Assembly: GCF_010093025.1 (NCBI RefSeq) | Contig: NZ_CP048114.1 | Coordinates: forward strand, 2,976,001 to 3,040,000 | DNA from: Edaphobacter sp. 12200R-103 | GTDB taxonomy: Bacteria; Acidobacteriota; Terriglobia; Terriglobales; Acidobacteriaceae | Direction of reading: 5' to 3' | DNA: 64,000 nucleotides | In this document: in pieces, positions 43,249 through 51,931 of the stretch | Layout of the letters: the number at the start of each line of letters is the position of its first letter | How positions within the stretch are numbered: the first letter of the stretch is position 1 | Program-made: the position numbers and the translations under genes | Notes under the pieces: generated by a model | Database searches by the model: none | Told to the model about the DNA's origin: nothing | What the model saw: only the letters and a program-made list of their open reading frames with translations

Positions 43249-43725
43249 ATGCCAGAGACGAAAGGACCGAACGACTCGATCACGCGCGAAAAGCTGGTCG
43301 ATCTGCTTAACGAAGATCTGGAACGGGAGTACCAGGCGATCATCGCCTACGTTACCTATTCACAGGTGCTTAAAGGCGCTCAGTATATGAATATCGCAAA
43401 CGAGCTCCAGGTTCACGCAACCGAAGAGTTAAATCATGCCCTTAAGATCAGCTATTGGGTCGATCTGCTTGGCGGCATGCCTGCCGTTGTACCGAAGGGC
43501 GTAAAGACCTCCGACAAGGCCGAGGACATGCTGCGTTTCGATCTCGACAGCGAGAAGGAGACCATCCGCAACTACCGGCGGCGGGTCAAGCAGGCCGATG
43601 AGCTGAACGAGTTCGCCCTCAGCGAGGATCTCCGTGAGATTCTCCGCGACGAGCAGGACCACCTCAACGCGCTGGCCACGGCACTCGGCATCGACACTCC
43701 CGACCCCGGAATCGCGGACGCGTAA
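43249..43725 (+). CDS. ferritin-like di-iron protein
   Basis: A 158-residue four-helix protein of the ferritin-like superfamily. Ligand pattern: EREYQAIIAYVTY (Glu), ATEELNHAL (Glu and His), DSEKETIRNYRRRV (Glu), and LREILRDEQDHLN (Glu, His). It resembles bacterioferritin/DPS-like proteins, but no haem-binding Met is in the expected place, so a plain ferritin-like or iron-handling role is safest. A strong terminator follows directly. RBS AGGAAAG. Confidence 0.87.
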   Translation: MPETKGPNDSITREKLVDLLNEDLEREYQAIIAYVTYSQVLKGAQYMNIANELQVHATEELNHALKISYWVDLLGGMPAVVPKGVKTSDKAEDMLRFDLDSEKETIRNYRRRVKQADELNEFALSEDLREILRDEQDHLNALATALGIDTPDPGIADA

Positions 43726-43734
43726 ATTCTTCCT

Positions 43735-43773
43735 AAAAGAGAAAGCCTGCGGAATGCAGGCTTTCTCTTTTTT
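43735..43773. terminator. strong rho-independent terminator
   Basis: Perfect 16-bp stem 43735-43750 with 43756-43771 around the loop GGAAT; A4 on the left foot and T-run on the right, 10 nt after the ferritin-like stop. It can act in both directions. Confidence 0.92.
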
Positions 43774-43813
43774 AACCCGGCTCCAGGATAGAGCTGAATC
43801 GAATTCCGCCCCC

Positions 43814-43850
43814 GTCATTCTGAGCCGAAGGCGAAGAATCCCTGTATTTC
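43814..43850. repeat. palindrome-family edge, copy 6 (half element)
   Basis: GTCATTCTGAGCCGAAGG then AATCCCTGTATTT, almost identical to the left half of copy 1 (16199) but lacking the right arm. This supports copies 1 and 6 being one lineage with a lost half here. Confidence 0.75.
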
Positions 43851-43918
43851 CCTCGAAGCGCCACAAATGCTTCAATCCCGAAATCAAACCACCTCGCCTC
43901 ACAACGAGAGAAGACAGA

Positions 43919-46900
43919 TCAGAACGTAAACGCCACGCCCACCGTATACCGGTCCTGTAGAAACTTCTTCTCCGGACCCTCGCGAATCACCAGCGTGTCA
44001 TAGGTCTCATCCAGCGCGTGGGAGTCGAAGTCCTGATAGCTGTTCGCGATAATGTCAGGATTTTTGCTCCATGTCTCGCGAAAATCCGCACGCAGCATCA
44101 GCCGCGGTGTCACCCTGTACTTCACGCCTGCGCCATACTGCATCCCGATCTGGAAGATTCCTCCTCCATCCAGCGGAGGCGTGCTGCCAAAATCGAACGC
44201 TGCCTTGATCAGGCCGATGTTCTTTAACCCCAGCGTAAACGGCCCCGCCGGCTTCTTCAGCGGAGCACCGTTCAGCGCCACAAGCTGCAACACCGGCCCT
44301 ACCGCGGCATATGGCCGCCACCGCGAGGTAGGCTTTGTCGCATGGATCAGCAGGTTGTATTCAAACTGCCGCGTCACCAGTCCTACCGGATAAATGTCCA
44401 GGTCTTGATCGCCGAGGATGACGTCCGTGCCCGGCGGAATCGTTACATCCGCCGTAGCCAGCCTGTACTTCACCTGCTGTCGAAAGTAGGAAAACTCATT
44501 GGAGAAGTGCTTCCAGCTGTTGACCGTTACCGACCCGCCCGCGGCCCATCCATCTGCAACATCGTCCGCTAAAAAAAGGAAGTATGTGTCTTTGTTGGGA
44601 TCGGACGAGTACTCAACGACTCCTACCGCGGACAGATAATCCTCACGCATGTGCATGTAGCCGCCCTGCAGCGCAAACTCATATCGCGGAGGATCCCACT
44701 TGTGGCTCTCCTTCGCCTTCGCGATCGCCGCCAGGTCCTCCGGACTTGGAGCCGGATTGAACTCGCCCGGCTGCCGATGATGCAGCCCCGTCACATTTGA
44801 GCGGTCCGAGCCTGAGACACTGCCGCTCGTTCCAAATCCCTTATAGTCTGCGCCTGAGGCGTCCGTCTTCCTCCACGATCCCGTATCCTGCGGCAGCTCG
44901 CGCGAGCTGCGCAGATAATTCCGCACCTTGAAGCTACCCGAGATGCCTTGATAGATCAGGTTGCCGCGAAAGAGGTCGCTCCGTATCGTGAGAGAAGTGT
45001 CGCGGAATGCCCGCTGCGCCCGTGGCGGTGGGGGCGCGGCCTCCGGGGTGACCGCCCGCGGGTGATCGCATCCGTTCAGCGTAACCACCGCGACTTCGCC
45101 GTCCGTCAGCAGCCGGTCGCCGGTCGAGTTGTACGCATCGTGCGGAACCCACGGCCGGTCCACCATATCCAGATGGTCCACACACCCGGTAAACATCAGG
45201 TCGTTCACCACCTTCGAGCGCTCGTTATCGATGTGCTCGTCGATCACGTGGATAAACGTCTTCTGCTTGCGCGAGAACGCAATCCCGATGTCCTGCGTCG
45301 AGGAAGAGGTCAGCACCGTCTGACCTTCATACTGCTTGTCCGTCGGAAAGATGCGAAGATGATGCCGCGACGCAAAGGTGTTAGTCGTCTTGCTCAACGT
45401 CTCCACTGGAGCACGTTCATCCAGCAGCAGCACCGACATCGGAGCCTGCGTATACGTTTGGTTGCCGGCCAGCGTCTTCACTGTCTTGAAGGTCGAGGCC
45501 GCATACAGATCGTCCGTCGTCAGCCATCCCGAGGCCTTGAAGGCCCGGTCCAGCGCGGCAGGCGACCCTACGAAGACAAGATTGGTGATGTCGGAAACTT
45601 TATTGGATCCCTTCGTGCGCGTCCGGAACGGAAGTGTCTTCACAAACGCCTGCAGACTCTCTCGCTGTGCAGCATCCGTTGCCGAAGGCGTGACCGTCGG
45701 TGGATACACCTTGTCCGTCAGCAGCGGACTGGAATCTACCAGGATCAGCTCTGTTCCTGCCGGATACAGGATCTCCGGCTCCGCAAAACCCAGCACGCCC
45801 GAACCCGCCGAGGACGCAAAGATATACGCCACCGGATCGATGCCCGCAAATGAGAGCACGCCATTTTCCGCTGTATTGCCGATCGTTCCGGTCGAGCGTA
45901 TTCCCTGGATCTTCCCCTGATCGGTGACCTTCTCCTGCGCGTTCTCCACCTCGTAAACACGCGCGCTTATCTCCAGCACCCGGCCATCGGTCAGAGTCAT
46001 CTTATTCCACTCGATCGTCAGGGAGGCCGTCTCGTGCTTGAAACCCCACCCGACCGAATCCGCCTGCACCACCTTGCCCTCAAACGTTGAGGCCGCAGGC
46101 ACAAGAATCTCCCCCTTCACCACAACCGGGGTGATGGAGAGCGCCTTCACCAAATCGCCCTCGTGCGTGGTCCGCGAGGAGAGCTCCTGGGTAAGCCGCA
46201 CCGAGTACCGGCTCCCCGCAGGAACTCCCTTCACTGTTCCCAGCTCGCTCAGCGGAACCGCATAGATAGCTGTTCCGGTCGGCGAGAACAGCGACAAAAC
46301 TTCTCCATCCGTTCTCCACCGCCCTTTGTTGACTCGATTGTCTTTCAGCTGCACCATCGCGTCGCCATTGGGAAACACCTGCAGGAACTTCGGAGCGGTC
46401 TGCGATGTCTCGGGAGGCGTATAGATCGCACTCAGCTCTGTCCCCAGCAGCACACCCAGACTTCCTGTCTTCGACTCGCCAGCCGACGTATAGCTCAACG
46501 TGGTGTCATCGTGAAACTCCGGCGAGCTTGCGGCCGGAATCAGCCCGGGGATTGCATTGTCGTCCCCCACCACCAGCACCGGCTGGTGGGTCGACTCATC
46601 CTCCCCGCTCAGGCAAAAGGCCCAGCTCTCATCCGGAGAGTTTGTCTCGATGATCTTCGCTGCGTTAAATGGAACGGCCCCCAGCTCCCGCCGGCGCCCC
46701 GTATCCAGGTCGTAGTAACGCAGCACATATTTTTTGAAGGCAATCTGCTTCTCCTGGCCCGAAACAATCACCAGCGCTCCCGCCCCATCCCGCACTCTCC
46801 AGGCGGCCAGCGCATGCGGAGCGATCTTGCGCGCCTTCTTGCCCTTCTCCATAATCTGCGCCTCGCCATCGATGTGGCCCGGCTTGCGCACAATCGTAAT

Positions 46901-47023
46901 TGGAGCCGGCGCCTCGGCCGCCCCCTGTTGCGCGTGCCCGACAGGCGCCATCAGAACACCAAGCAAAAGCCACAAACCAACGCGCAAAGATCTTCCCGGA
47001 AGACACACAGCATGCAAATCCAT
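43919..47023 (-). CDS. large envelope protein: TrbI-like segment, LssY_C domain and C-terminal beta-barrel
   Basis: A 1034-residue protein with signal peptide (about 1-32, ending PVGHAQ). Residues 260-360 (PAGSRYSVRLTQEL, VVVKGEILVPAASTFEGKVVQ, LTDGRVLEISARVY) resemble the TrbI/VirB10-type or DotG-like beta domain found in envelope proteins. Residues about 470-655 match the LssY_C pattern: NLVFVGSPAALDRAFKASGW, then RHHLRIFP and FIHVIDEHIDNERSKVVNDL. The last 250 residues alternate polar and aromatic strands and end TVGVAFTF, a barrel-like close with a terminal Phe. Such a combination is unfamiliar to me. ATG at 47023, AGAGG upstream. Monocistronic. Confidence 0.75.
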   Translation of the reverse strand: MDLHAVCLPGRSLRVGLWLLLGVLMAPVGHAQQGAAEAPAPITIVRKPGHIDGEAQIMEKGKKARKIAPHALAAWRVRDGAGALVIVSGQEKQIAFKKYVLRYYDLDTGRRRELGAVPFNAAKIIETNSPDESWAFCLSGEDESTHQPVLVVGDDNAIPGLIPAASSPEFHDDTTLSYTSAGESKTGSLGVLLGTELSAIYTPPETSQTAPKFLQVFPNGDAMVQLKDNRVNKGRWRTDGEVLSLFSPTGTAIYAVPLSELGTVKGVPAGSRYSVRLTQELSSRTTHEGDLVKALSITPVVVKGEILVPAASTFEGKVVQADSVGWGFKHETASLTIEWNKMTLTDGRVLEISARVYEVENAQEKVTDQGKIQGIRSTGTIGNTAENGVLSFAGIDPVAYIFASSAGSGVLGFAEPEILYPAGTELILVDSSPLLTDKVYPPTVTPSATDAAQRESLQAFVKTLPFRTRTKGSNKVSDITNLVFVGSPAALDRAFKASGWLTTDDLYAASTFKTVKTLAGNQTYTQAPMSVLLLDERAPVETLSKTTNTFASRHHLRIFPTDKQYEGQTVLTSSSTQDIGIAFSRKQKTFIHVIDEHIDNERSKVVNDLMFTGCVDHLDMVDRPWVPHDAYNSTGDRLLTDGEVAVVTLNGCDHPRAVTPEAAPPPPRAQRAFRDTSLTIRSDLFRGNLIYQGISGSFKVRNYLRSSRELPQDTGSWRKTDASGADYKGFGTSGSVSGSDRSNVTGLHHRQPGEFNPAPSPEDLAAIAKAKESHKWDPPRYEFALQGGYMHMREDYLSAVGVVEYSSDPNKDTYFLFLADDVADGWAAGGSVTVNSWKHFSNEFSYFRQQVKYRLATADVTIPPGTDVILGDQDLDIYPVGLVTRQFEYNLLIHATKPTSRWRPYAAVGPVLQLVALNGAPLKKPAGPFTLGLKNIGLIKAAFDFGSTPPLDGGGIFQIGMQYGAGVKYRVTPRLMLRADFRETWSKNPDIIANSYQDFDSHALDETYDTLVIREGPEKKFLQDRYTVGVAFTF

Positions 47024-47174
47024 CACGGCCTCTTTAGGTTTGTTTTAGAAAGGGATGGGCCCCACCCCGCAAGAGCATGATAGACCTGCACATGCGTCTG
47101 CGATATCCCACCATCGCAGCAGCAGCCTGCTCTCCTGTCTACACCAGGGTCTCGTTCCGGCATTTCCAAAACGT

Positions 47175-47205
47175 GTGTCATTCCGAGCACAGCGAAGTTG
47201 AAGAA
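47175..47205. repeat. palindrome-family edge, copy 7 (degenerate)
   Basis: GTGTCATTCCGAGCAC and AGCGAAGTTGAAGAA; a degenerate edge with no inner stem, upstream of the 1034-residue gene. Confidence 0.5.
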
Positions 47206-47256
47206 CCCCACATTCCACAGCGCACACGAACGAAACGCTCCCATTGCGCCTTAAAT

Positions 47257-47284
47257 GGAAAAGCCCGCAGCCGAAGCTGCGGGC
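47257..47284 (-). terminator. terminator of azoR-doxX
   Basis: GCCCGCAGC (47263-47271) pairs with GCTGCGGGC (47276-47284) around a tetraloop (CGAA on the plus strand, TTCG on the minus). On the minus strand the stem is followed by TTTTCC. It is 16 nt beyond the doxX stop. Confidence 0.85.
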
Positions 47285-47299
47285 AAATCCACAAACAAC

Positions 47300-47683
47300 T
47301 TATACCTCGGCACGCTGCACAAACACTCCGGCAAACGCCGTCCGCACTCCCGTAAAGACAATGGCCCACAAAAGAGCCGCCAGGAAAGCCATCGGGAGCC
47401 CCTCGGGCGCCAGAAACGAGTGGAACAGCAGGATATTCACCACCACCGGCCCCAGCAGCAGCAATCCGAGCGGCACATAACGGTTGGCCAGCAGCAACAC
47501 CCCTCCAATCAACTGCAGCAGGAACACCACGACCAGGTAATGAGACACGAACAGGGCCCCCATGTACTGGCCGGCAAGCCCCGCCGGAGGCTGCATGGGA
47601 ATGAAGTGAAGGAATCCGTTCAGTCCGAAGACCGTGAACAGAAGTCCCAGAAGAATGCGTGCGATCGTAAAGGCTGTCTTCAT
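47300..47683 (-). CDS. DoxX family membrane protein
   Basis: A 127-residue protein with four hydrophobic helices in DoxX order: FTIARILLGLLFTVFGLNGFLHF, GALFVSHYLVVVFLLQLIGGVLLL, YVPLGLLLLGPVVVNILLFHSFL, LPMAFLAALLWAIVFTGV. The family is linked to redox and thiol or quinone stress; no individual reaction is assigned. It starts 30 nt after the azoR stop (ATG 47683, AGAGGA upstream), so azoR and doxX form an operon divergent from the TetR gene. Earlier codons (MAQERTT) are possible but less well supported. Confidence 0.88.
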   Translation of the reverse strand: MKTAFTIARILLGLLFTVFGLNGFLHFIPMQPPAGLAGQYMGALFVSHYLVVVFLLQLIGGVLLLANRYVPLGLLLLGPVVVNILLFHSFLAPEGLPMAFLAALLWAIVFTGVRTAFAGVFVQRAEV

Positions 47684-47713
47684 CGTCGTCCTCTCTTGTG
47701 CCATGCCACGGCC

Positions 47714-48334
47714 TTACGCCGCCAGCTCACGTACCTGCTGCAGCGTTGGCTTCAGGAATGTCTCGCGATCGACCGCGCCCATCATCATCTGCGCCACTCC
47801 CGCCGCCGTCACAAACGTCACATCCGTGATGCCAAGAAAACCCAGCACCGCGCGCAGGTAGGGTTCGACAAAGTTCATCGACGCCGCCGGCGTTCCCGCC
47901 TCATACACGCCTCCGGTGGCGATCAGAATCGTCGCCTTCTTCCCCTTCAGCAGACCCTCCGCACCGTTTGCACCATACGAGAAGGTCTTGCCGCTCCGTG
48001 CCACCTGGTCGATCCAGAGCTTCAGCACCGACGGGATGCTGAAGTTGTGCATCGCCACCCCGATCACAATCTCGTCCGCCTGCTGCAGCTCCGCAATCAG
48101 TGCATCGGACCCTGCCAGCACGGCCTTCTGCTCCTCGGTTCTTGCGGCCTCGGGCGTATAAGCGGCGGTTACCCAGGTCTGGTCGATCGGCTTCGCCGGC
48201 GCAACCGAAAGGTTGCGGTCCGTCACCTTGCCCTCAGGGTTCTTCTCCTTCCAGGCCTTCGTAAATTCCCGCGTTAGCTCACGGCTGACAGAGCTCTCCA
48301 GTGGACTCGAATCAACATGCAGAAGTGTCGACAT
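47714..48334 (-). CDS. azoR: FMN-dependent NADH-azoreductase
   Basis: A 206-residue flavodoxin-like enzyme reducing quinones and azo dyes with NADH. N-terminal LLHVDSSPLESSVSRELTREFTKAW is the FMN-phosphate loop region; ATGGVYEAG with FVEPYLRAVLGFLGITDVTFV matches the second flavin segment, and AMHNFSIPSVLKLWIDQVARSGKTFSY is the family signature. Length fits AzoR. Start at 48334 (ATG, AGGTAGG upstream); the open frame extends 14 codons. First gene of an operon with doxX, and divergent from the TetR gene, which likely controls it. Confidence 0.93.
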   Translation of the reverse strand: MSTLLHVDSSPLESSVSRELTREFTKAWKEKNPEGKVTDRNLSVAPAKPIDQTWVTAAYTPEAARTEEQKAVLAGSDALIAELQQADEIVIGVAMHNFSIPSVLKLWIDQVARSGKTFSYGANGAEGLLKGKKATILIATGGVYEAGTPAASMNFVEPYLRAVLGFLGITDVTFVTAAGVAQMMMGAVDRETFLKPTLQQVRELAA

Positions 48335-48350
48335 AGCAGAACCTACCTTT

Positions 48351-48413
48351 AACAACAAAAGATGTTTAAGCGACATAAGTCGCCTTACACAAGAATAGAC
48401 GACAAATGTTGTT
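48351..48413. promoter_or_regulatory. azoR/tetR divergent operator region
   Basis: Two symmetry signals lie between the divergent starts. TAAGCGAC (48367-48374) faces GTCGCCTTA (48379-48387), a near-palindrome with one extra base, and AACAACA (48351-48357) faces TGTTGTT (48407-48413). Either could bind the TetR protein encoded at 48458. The first is the better centred on a likely promoter. Inference only. Confidence 0.45.
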
Positions 48414-48457
48414 CAGAAGATTCTTTTTCTCCTCTGGTAGCCTCTAATAAGGTAGTC

Positions 48458-49084
48458 ATGCCTATCTCAGACTGCGAAGTTCGCGATCCAAGAATCCGGA
48501 GAACCCGGCAGGCGCTCCAGGGTGCCCTGCGCAGCCTCATGCAGCAGAAGAGCTTTGAGGAGATCTCGGTTCAGGACATCACCGATCTGGCCGACGTCAA
48601 TCGCGCTACCTTCTACGATCACTACAACGACAAGTTCGCCCTGCTCGACGCCATGGTGGCCGGCGGCTTCCACAAGCTTCTGGCGGAGCGCAACGTCATC
48701 TTCGACGGCACTTGCCCCTCGGCGGCCAGCGCCATCATTCTGGCCACCTGCGACTATCTCACCACCACGCACGCCAGCGGCGACTGTAATCGCAACAGCG
48801 CCTTTGAGCCCCTGGCAGAGGCCGGAATCGTCGCCGCCATCCGCCGGGTCCTCCTTAAAGGTGTGGAAAACAAGCCCGTCCCCGAGCACCTGACCCCGGA
48901 GATCATCGCGACCACAGCCGCCTGGGCCATCTACGGCGCGGTCAAGCAGTGGTTCTACACCCCCGAACATCCACCCACGGCAGAGATCGTCCAGCCCATC
49001 CTGCAGCTGATCTTCCCCATCCTGATGAAAGCGGGGCCGATCGGGCCGCACGACCAGGTCGAAGCTCTGGCGTTGACCGAGTAA
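48458..49084 (+). CDS. TetR family transcriptional regulator
   Basis: A 208-residue regulator with an N-terminal HTH: RRTRQALQGALRSLMQQKSFEEISVQDITDLADVNRATFYDHYNDKFALLDAM. The C-terminal ligand domain has cysteines at ATCDYL and SGDCN. Start at 48458 (MPISDCEV) with AAGG upstream. It is divergent from azoR-doxX and probably represses it in response to a quinone or similar compound; this is inference from position. Its stop is 3 nt from the stop of the converging GH76 gene. Confidence 0.92.
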   Translation: MPISDCEVRDPRIRRTRQALQGALRSLMQQKSFEEISVQDITDLADVNRATFYDHYNDKFALLDAMVAGGFHKLLAERNVIFDGTCPSAASAIILATCDYLTTTHASGDCNRNSAFEPLAEAGIVAAIRRVLLKGVENKPVPEHLTPEIIATTAAWAIYGAVKQWFYTPEHPPTAEIVQPILQLIFPILMKAGPIGPHDQVEALALTE

Positions 49085-49087
49085 GGA

Positions 49088-50212
49088 TCACTTTTCCAGC
49101 GTTATCGCCGCGTTTAGTGCGTCCAGCGCCGAACTCTGCGTTCCCGCATCCGGTGTAGTAATCGGACCAGACCATACCGTACCGAAGGTGTTCTGCGATG
49201 TGCGGTTCTTCGTCCAGATCGCCTCGGCGTTGGCGGCGATAGCCTTGCCGGTCACCGGTTCCGCGGCAATGTTGTTCAGGTCGCGCAAGTTGCGGACGAA
49301 GATTCCCTTGAACTGGATTCCGTCGGCCCCGCAGTTGGGCTCGCAGGGCTCGTGAATGACGCCGGCCTTGTCGCTGAAATGAGCCACCGCGGCATCGGCG
49401 ATCTGACGGGCATGGGTCAGGATGTCGGCTCCGCCGCCGGTCCTGGACCACTCGGCCAGCGCCCCGATCAGCACGCCCTGGTTGTAGGTCCAGATAGTCT
49501 TTTTGTTGTTACTGCATTTGCCCGTGCCGGCGTCAATGGTAAGCCCATCGTTGACCAGATGATCGCCATTGATCATGCCGCTCATGTAGAACCACTTCCA
49601 CTCCTTCGCAGCCCAGTCGGCATACTTCTGTCCGTCGGCGGAGTAGACGCGGCTGGCAAGATGCGCGGCGACGGAGAAGAAGAGCTCATTGGCGATGGCG
49701 TTCTTGTACTTCTTGTCTTTGCTCCACCAGATGCCGCCGCTGCAGGTGTCGTCCCATGAGGCTGCCATGTCGTCGAAGATGGAGCGGGCCATGGTGAGGT
49801 AGCGTGCATCGTGCGTGAGGTCGTAGGCGTCGATCCAGGCCAGCGCCCACCAGCCTTCGTCGTCATAGTAGTTGTTCAGGAAGCCGGGGAATCCGGTCAG
49901 CTCCTTCTTTGCATCGGTGCGCTGCTCTTTGGGGATGGTGATCTGGGCTTGCTTGTAAGTGTTTGCGAGGACGCCGGTGTACTTCTTCGAGCCGGTAAGG
50001 CGCATGTAGTCGGTGATGGCTGTGATGGCGTTGGCCGAGTTCCACCAGCCGGTGGTGCGATAGAGACCCATCTTCGGCACATACCACTGCTGCAGGGCTT
50101 CGACGCCGAGCTGCGCCCGTTGGCTTGCTTCTTTGGAGGGAGCCTGCGCGGGACACAACGTAGCAGAGGCAAAGAGACTGAGAGCGAGAGCGACTGCGCG
50201 GCGGAAGATCAT
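49088..50212 (-). CDS. secreted GH76 family glycoside hydrolase
   Basis: A 374-residue exported protein (signal peptide 1-22, ending LCPAQ). Family GH76 enzymes are endo-alpha-1,6-mannanases. The two adjacent catalytic aspartates are in YYDDEGWWALAWIDAY (D117, D118). The fold is an (alpha/alpha)6 barrel with aromatic repeats (GGIWWSKDKKYKNAIANELFF, WTYNQGVLIGAL). Likely role: mannan or fungal cell-wall polymer use. It converges on the TetR gene and is divergent from the glycerophosphodiesterase gene. Confidence 0.9.
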   Translation of the reverse strand: MIFRRAVALALSLFASATLCPAQAPSKEASQRAQLGVEALQQWYVPKMGLYRTTGWWNSANAITAITDYMRLTGSKKYTGVLANTYKQAQITIPKEQRTDAKKELTGFPGFLNNYYDDEGWWALAWIDAYDLTHDARYLTMARSIFDDMAASWDDTCSGGIWWSKDKKYKNAIANELFFSVAAHLASRVYSADGQKYADWAAKEWKWFYMSGMINGDHLVNDGLTIDAGTGKCSNNKKTIWTYNQGVLIGALAEWSRTGGGADILTHARQIADAAVAHFSDKAGVIHEPCEPNCGADGIQFKGIFVRNLRDLNNIAAEPVTGKAIAANAEAIWTKNRTSQNTFGTVWSGPITTPDAGTQSSALDALNAAITLEK

Positions 50213-50271
50213 TCCTCCGTTCTATCAGCAAACTTCATCCGGTTGTAACCGCCGCCCCGCACAATCGCGTC

Positions 50272-51219
50272 ATGCGGAAATATCTCGTTGGCCTGCTTTT
50301 AGTTGCGGCATTGCCTCTAGGCGCGCAGACGTCCGAAATTCTGGTCCATGCCCATCGCGGAGGCCGCGCTGCCCGGCCGGAAAATACGATCCCCGCGTTC
50401 AAGTATGCTGCCGGACTGAAGGTCGATGCGCTGGAGCTGGACCTGGCGGTTACGAAGGACAATGTGCTGGTCGTATCGCATTCGCCGTACCTGACGCAAC
50501 CCCACTTCGACGATCCGCGCATCAATGCCCTCCTGGCGAACGAGCGCCGCTGCGACGGACCGGCGCTACCGCCGGGAACGACAATCCATCAGCTGACGCT
50601 GGCCGAGCTGCGCAAGTATGACTGCGGAAGTCACACATTAACCGCTTTCCCGAAACAGGTGGCCGTCCCGCACAGCGGTATTCCCACATTCGACGAGGTG
50701 CTCGCCCTTGCGCCGCTGGGAACCTTCGATTTCAACGTCGAGACAAAGATCCTGCCGAGCCATCCGGAGAACACGCCTTCCCCCGAGGTCTTCGTCAAGA
50801 TGATCGACGAGGCAGTGCGGAAGCATCACCTGCAGTCGCGTGTGATTCTGCAGAGCTTCGACTTCCGCACGCTGCACGCGATGAAGGCGATCGATCCGGA
50901 GATCCGGTTGTCGGCCCTGTTCGGTCAGGCGAAGTACGACACGCTGATGGGCATCACCGATCCCGATAAGAGCTTCACGCACATTGCCGAGGCCGCCGGA
51001 CTGCGAAAAGGGGATTTTCTTTCGCCGGATGAGAGCCTGGCAACGCCTGAATCCGTTGAAGCGGCTCATAAAACCGGTTACAAGGTTGTGCCATACACGT
51101 CCAATGATCCAGCCGGATGGAAGAAGCTGGCGGACGCACATGTGGATGCCATCATTACGGATGATCCTGCCGCACTGCTGGAGTGGCTGCGCGCTCAGCG
51201 GCCTTCTCTGCATCCGTGA
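50272..51219 (+). CDS. secreted glycerophosphodiester phosphodiesterase
   Basis: A 315-residue GDPD-fold enzyme with signal peptide (1-19). It hydrolyses deacylated phospholipids to glycerol 3-phosphate and an alcohol. Catalytic and metal residues: HAHRGGRAARPENT (H28, R29, E37, N38), VDALELDLAV (E55, D57), VVSH (H70). TIM barrel continues with FDFNVETKI and ILQSFDFRTL. It could act after the phospholipase C family enzyme at 24685 in recovering lipid breakdown products, though the genes are far apart. Same strand as two following genes. Confidence 0.9.
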   Translation: MRKYLVGLLLVAALPLGAQTSEILVHAHRGGRAARPENTIPAFKYAAGLKVDALELDLAVTKDNVLVVSHSPYLTQPHFDDPRINALLANERRCDGPALPPGTTIHQLTLAELRKYDCGSHTLTAFPKQVAVPHSGIPTFDEVLALAPLGTFDFNVETKILPSHPENTPSPEVFVKMIDEAVRKHHLQSRVILQSFDFRTLHAMKAIDPEIRLSALFGQAKYDTLMGITDPDKSFTHIAEAAGLRKGDFLSPDESLATPESVEAAHKTGYKVVPYTSNDPAGWKKLADAHVDAIITDDPAALLEWLRAQRPSLHP

Positions 51220-51324
51220 GCAATACAAGTGTGCACGGCCTGCGCGCTTGTGGCACACTTCTAATCTCAGAATTTCGGCCAGGGGTATTGCGGGCTCCAT
51301 CTTTGTGGAAGAGAGGACCGCGAT

Positions 51325-51858
51325 ATGGTGGAAATTAAACGCCGTACAAAATATTACGTCGCCTGCTCGCTCGATGGATTCATCTCGCGTTCGAGTGGGG
51401 ACGTGAACTGGTTATCGACCGGTCAGGACTATGGCATGGCGGAGTTTTTCCGCTCCATCGACGTTGCCGTGATGGGCCGCAGAACATGGGAGAACGTGGA
51501 GGAGCTTGCGCCCGGCCGCCGCTTTGGTCCGGAGATCGAATGCTTCGTCTTCTCCCGAACGATCCCGGAGGGCGCCTCAAAGGGGGTGCACTTTGTCTCC
51601 GGCGATATCGGCGAGTGGCTATGGACCATTCGCCAGCAGCCTGGCAAGGACATCTGGATCGTCGGGGGCGGCGATATGGCGCGGTCGTTCCTGGAGCAGA
51701 AGCTGGTCGATGAGATCATCCTCTCCATTCATCCGCGTCTGCTGGGCAGCGGCGTGCGGCTATTCCCGGCGCCATACCCGGAGATCGAGCTCGAGCTGAC
51801 AGGCTGCAGGCCGTATTCGACTGGTCTGGTGCAACTGTTCTACAGCGTTGTTCCCTAA
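51325..51858 (+). CDS. dihydrofolate reductase-fold / RibD C-terminal-like reductase
   Basis: A 177-residue protein with the RibD_C/DHFR fold. KYYVACSLDGFISRSSGDVNWL and VAVMGRRTWENVEEL are the family opening; IWIVGGGDMARSFLEQKLVDEIILSIHPRLLGSGVRLF carries the NADPH-binding glycine patch. Such stand-alone reductases are not the folate enzyme; their substrates are mostly unknown. GDPD ends 105 nt upstream; a GGTGGAAAT stretch near the start is a poor ribosome site. Confidence 0.88.
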   Translation: MVEIKRRTKYYVACSLDGFISRSSGDVNWLSTGQDYGMAEFFRSIDVAVMGRRTWENVEELAPGRRFGPEIECFVFSRTIPEGASKGVHFVSGDIGEWLWTIRQQPGKDIWIVGGGDMARSFLEQKLVDEIILSIHPRLLGSGVRLFPAPYPEIELELTGCRPYSTGLVQLFYSVVP

Positions 51859-51931
51859 GGTACACAGACGAATATCATGCGCGATCCTGCCGCATCGAAG
51901 TGAGAGGTTGCATAGAATCGCACTTACCTCC

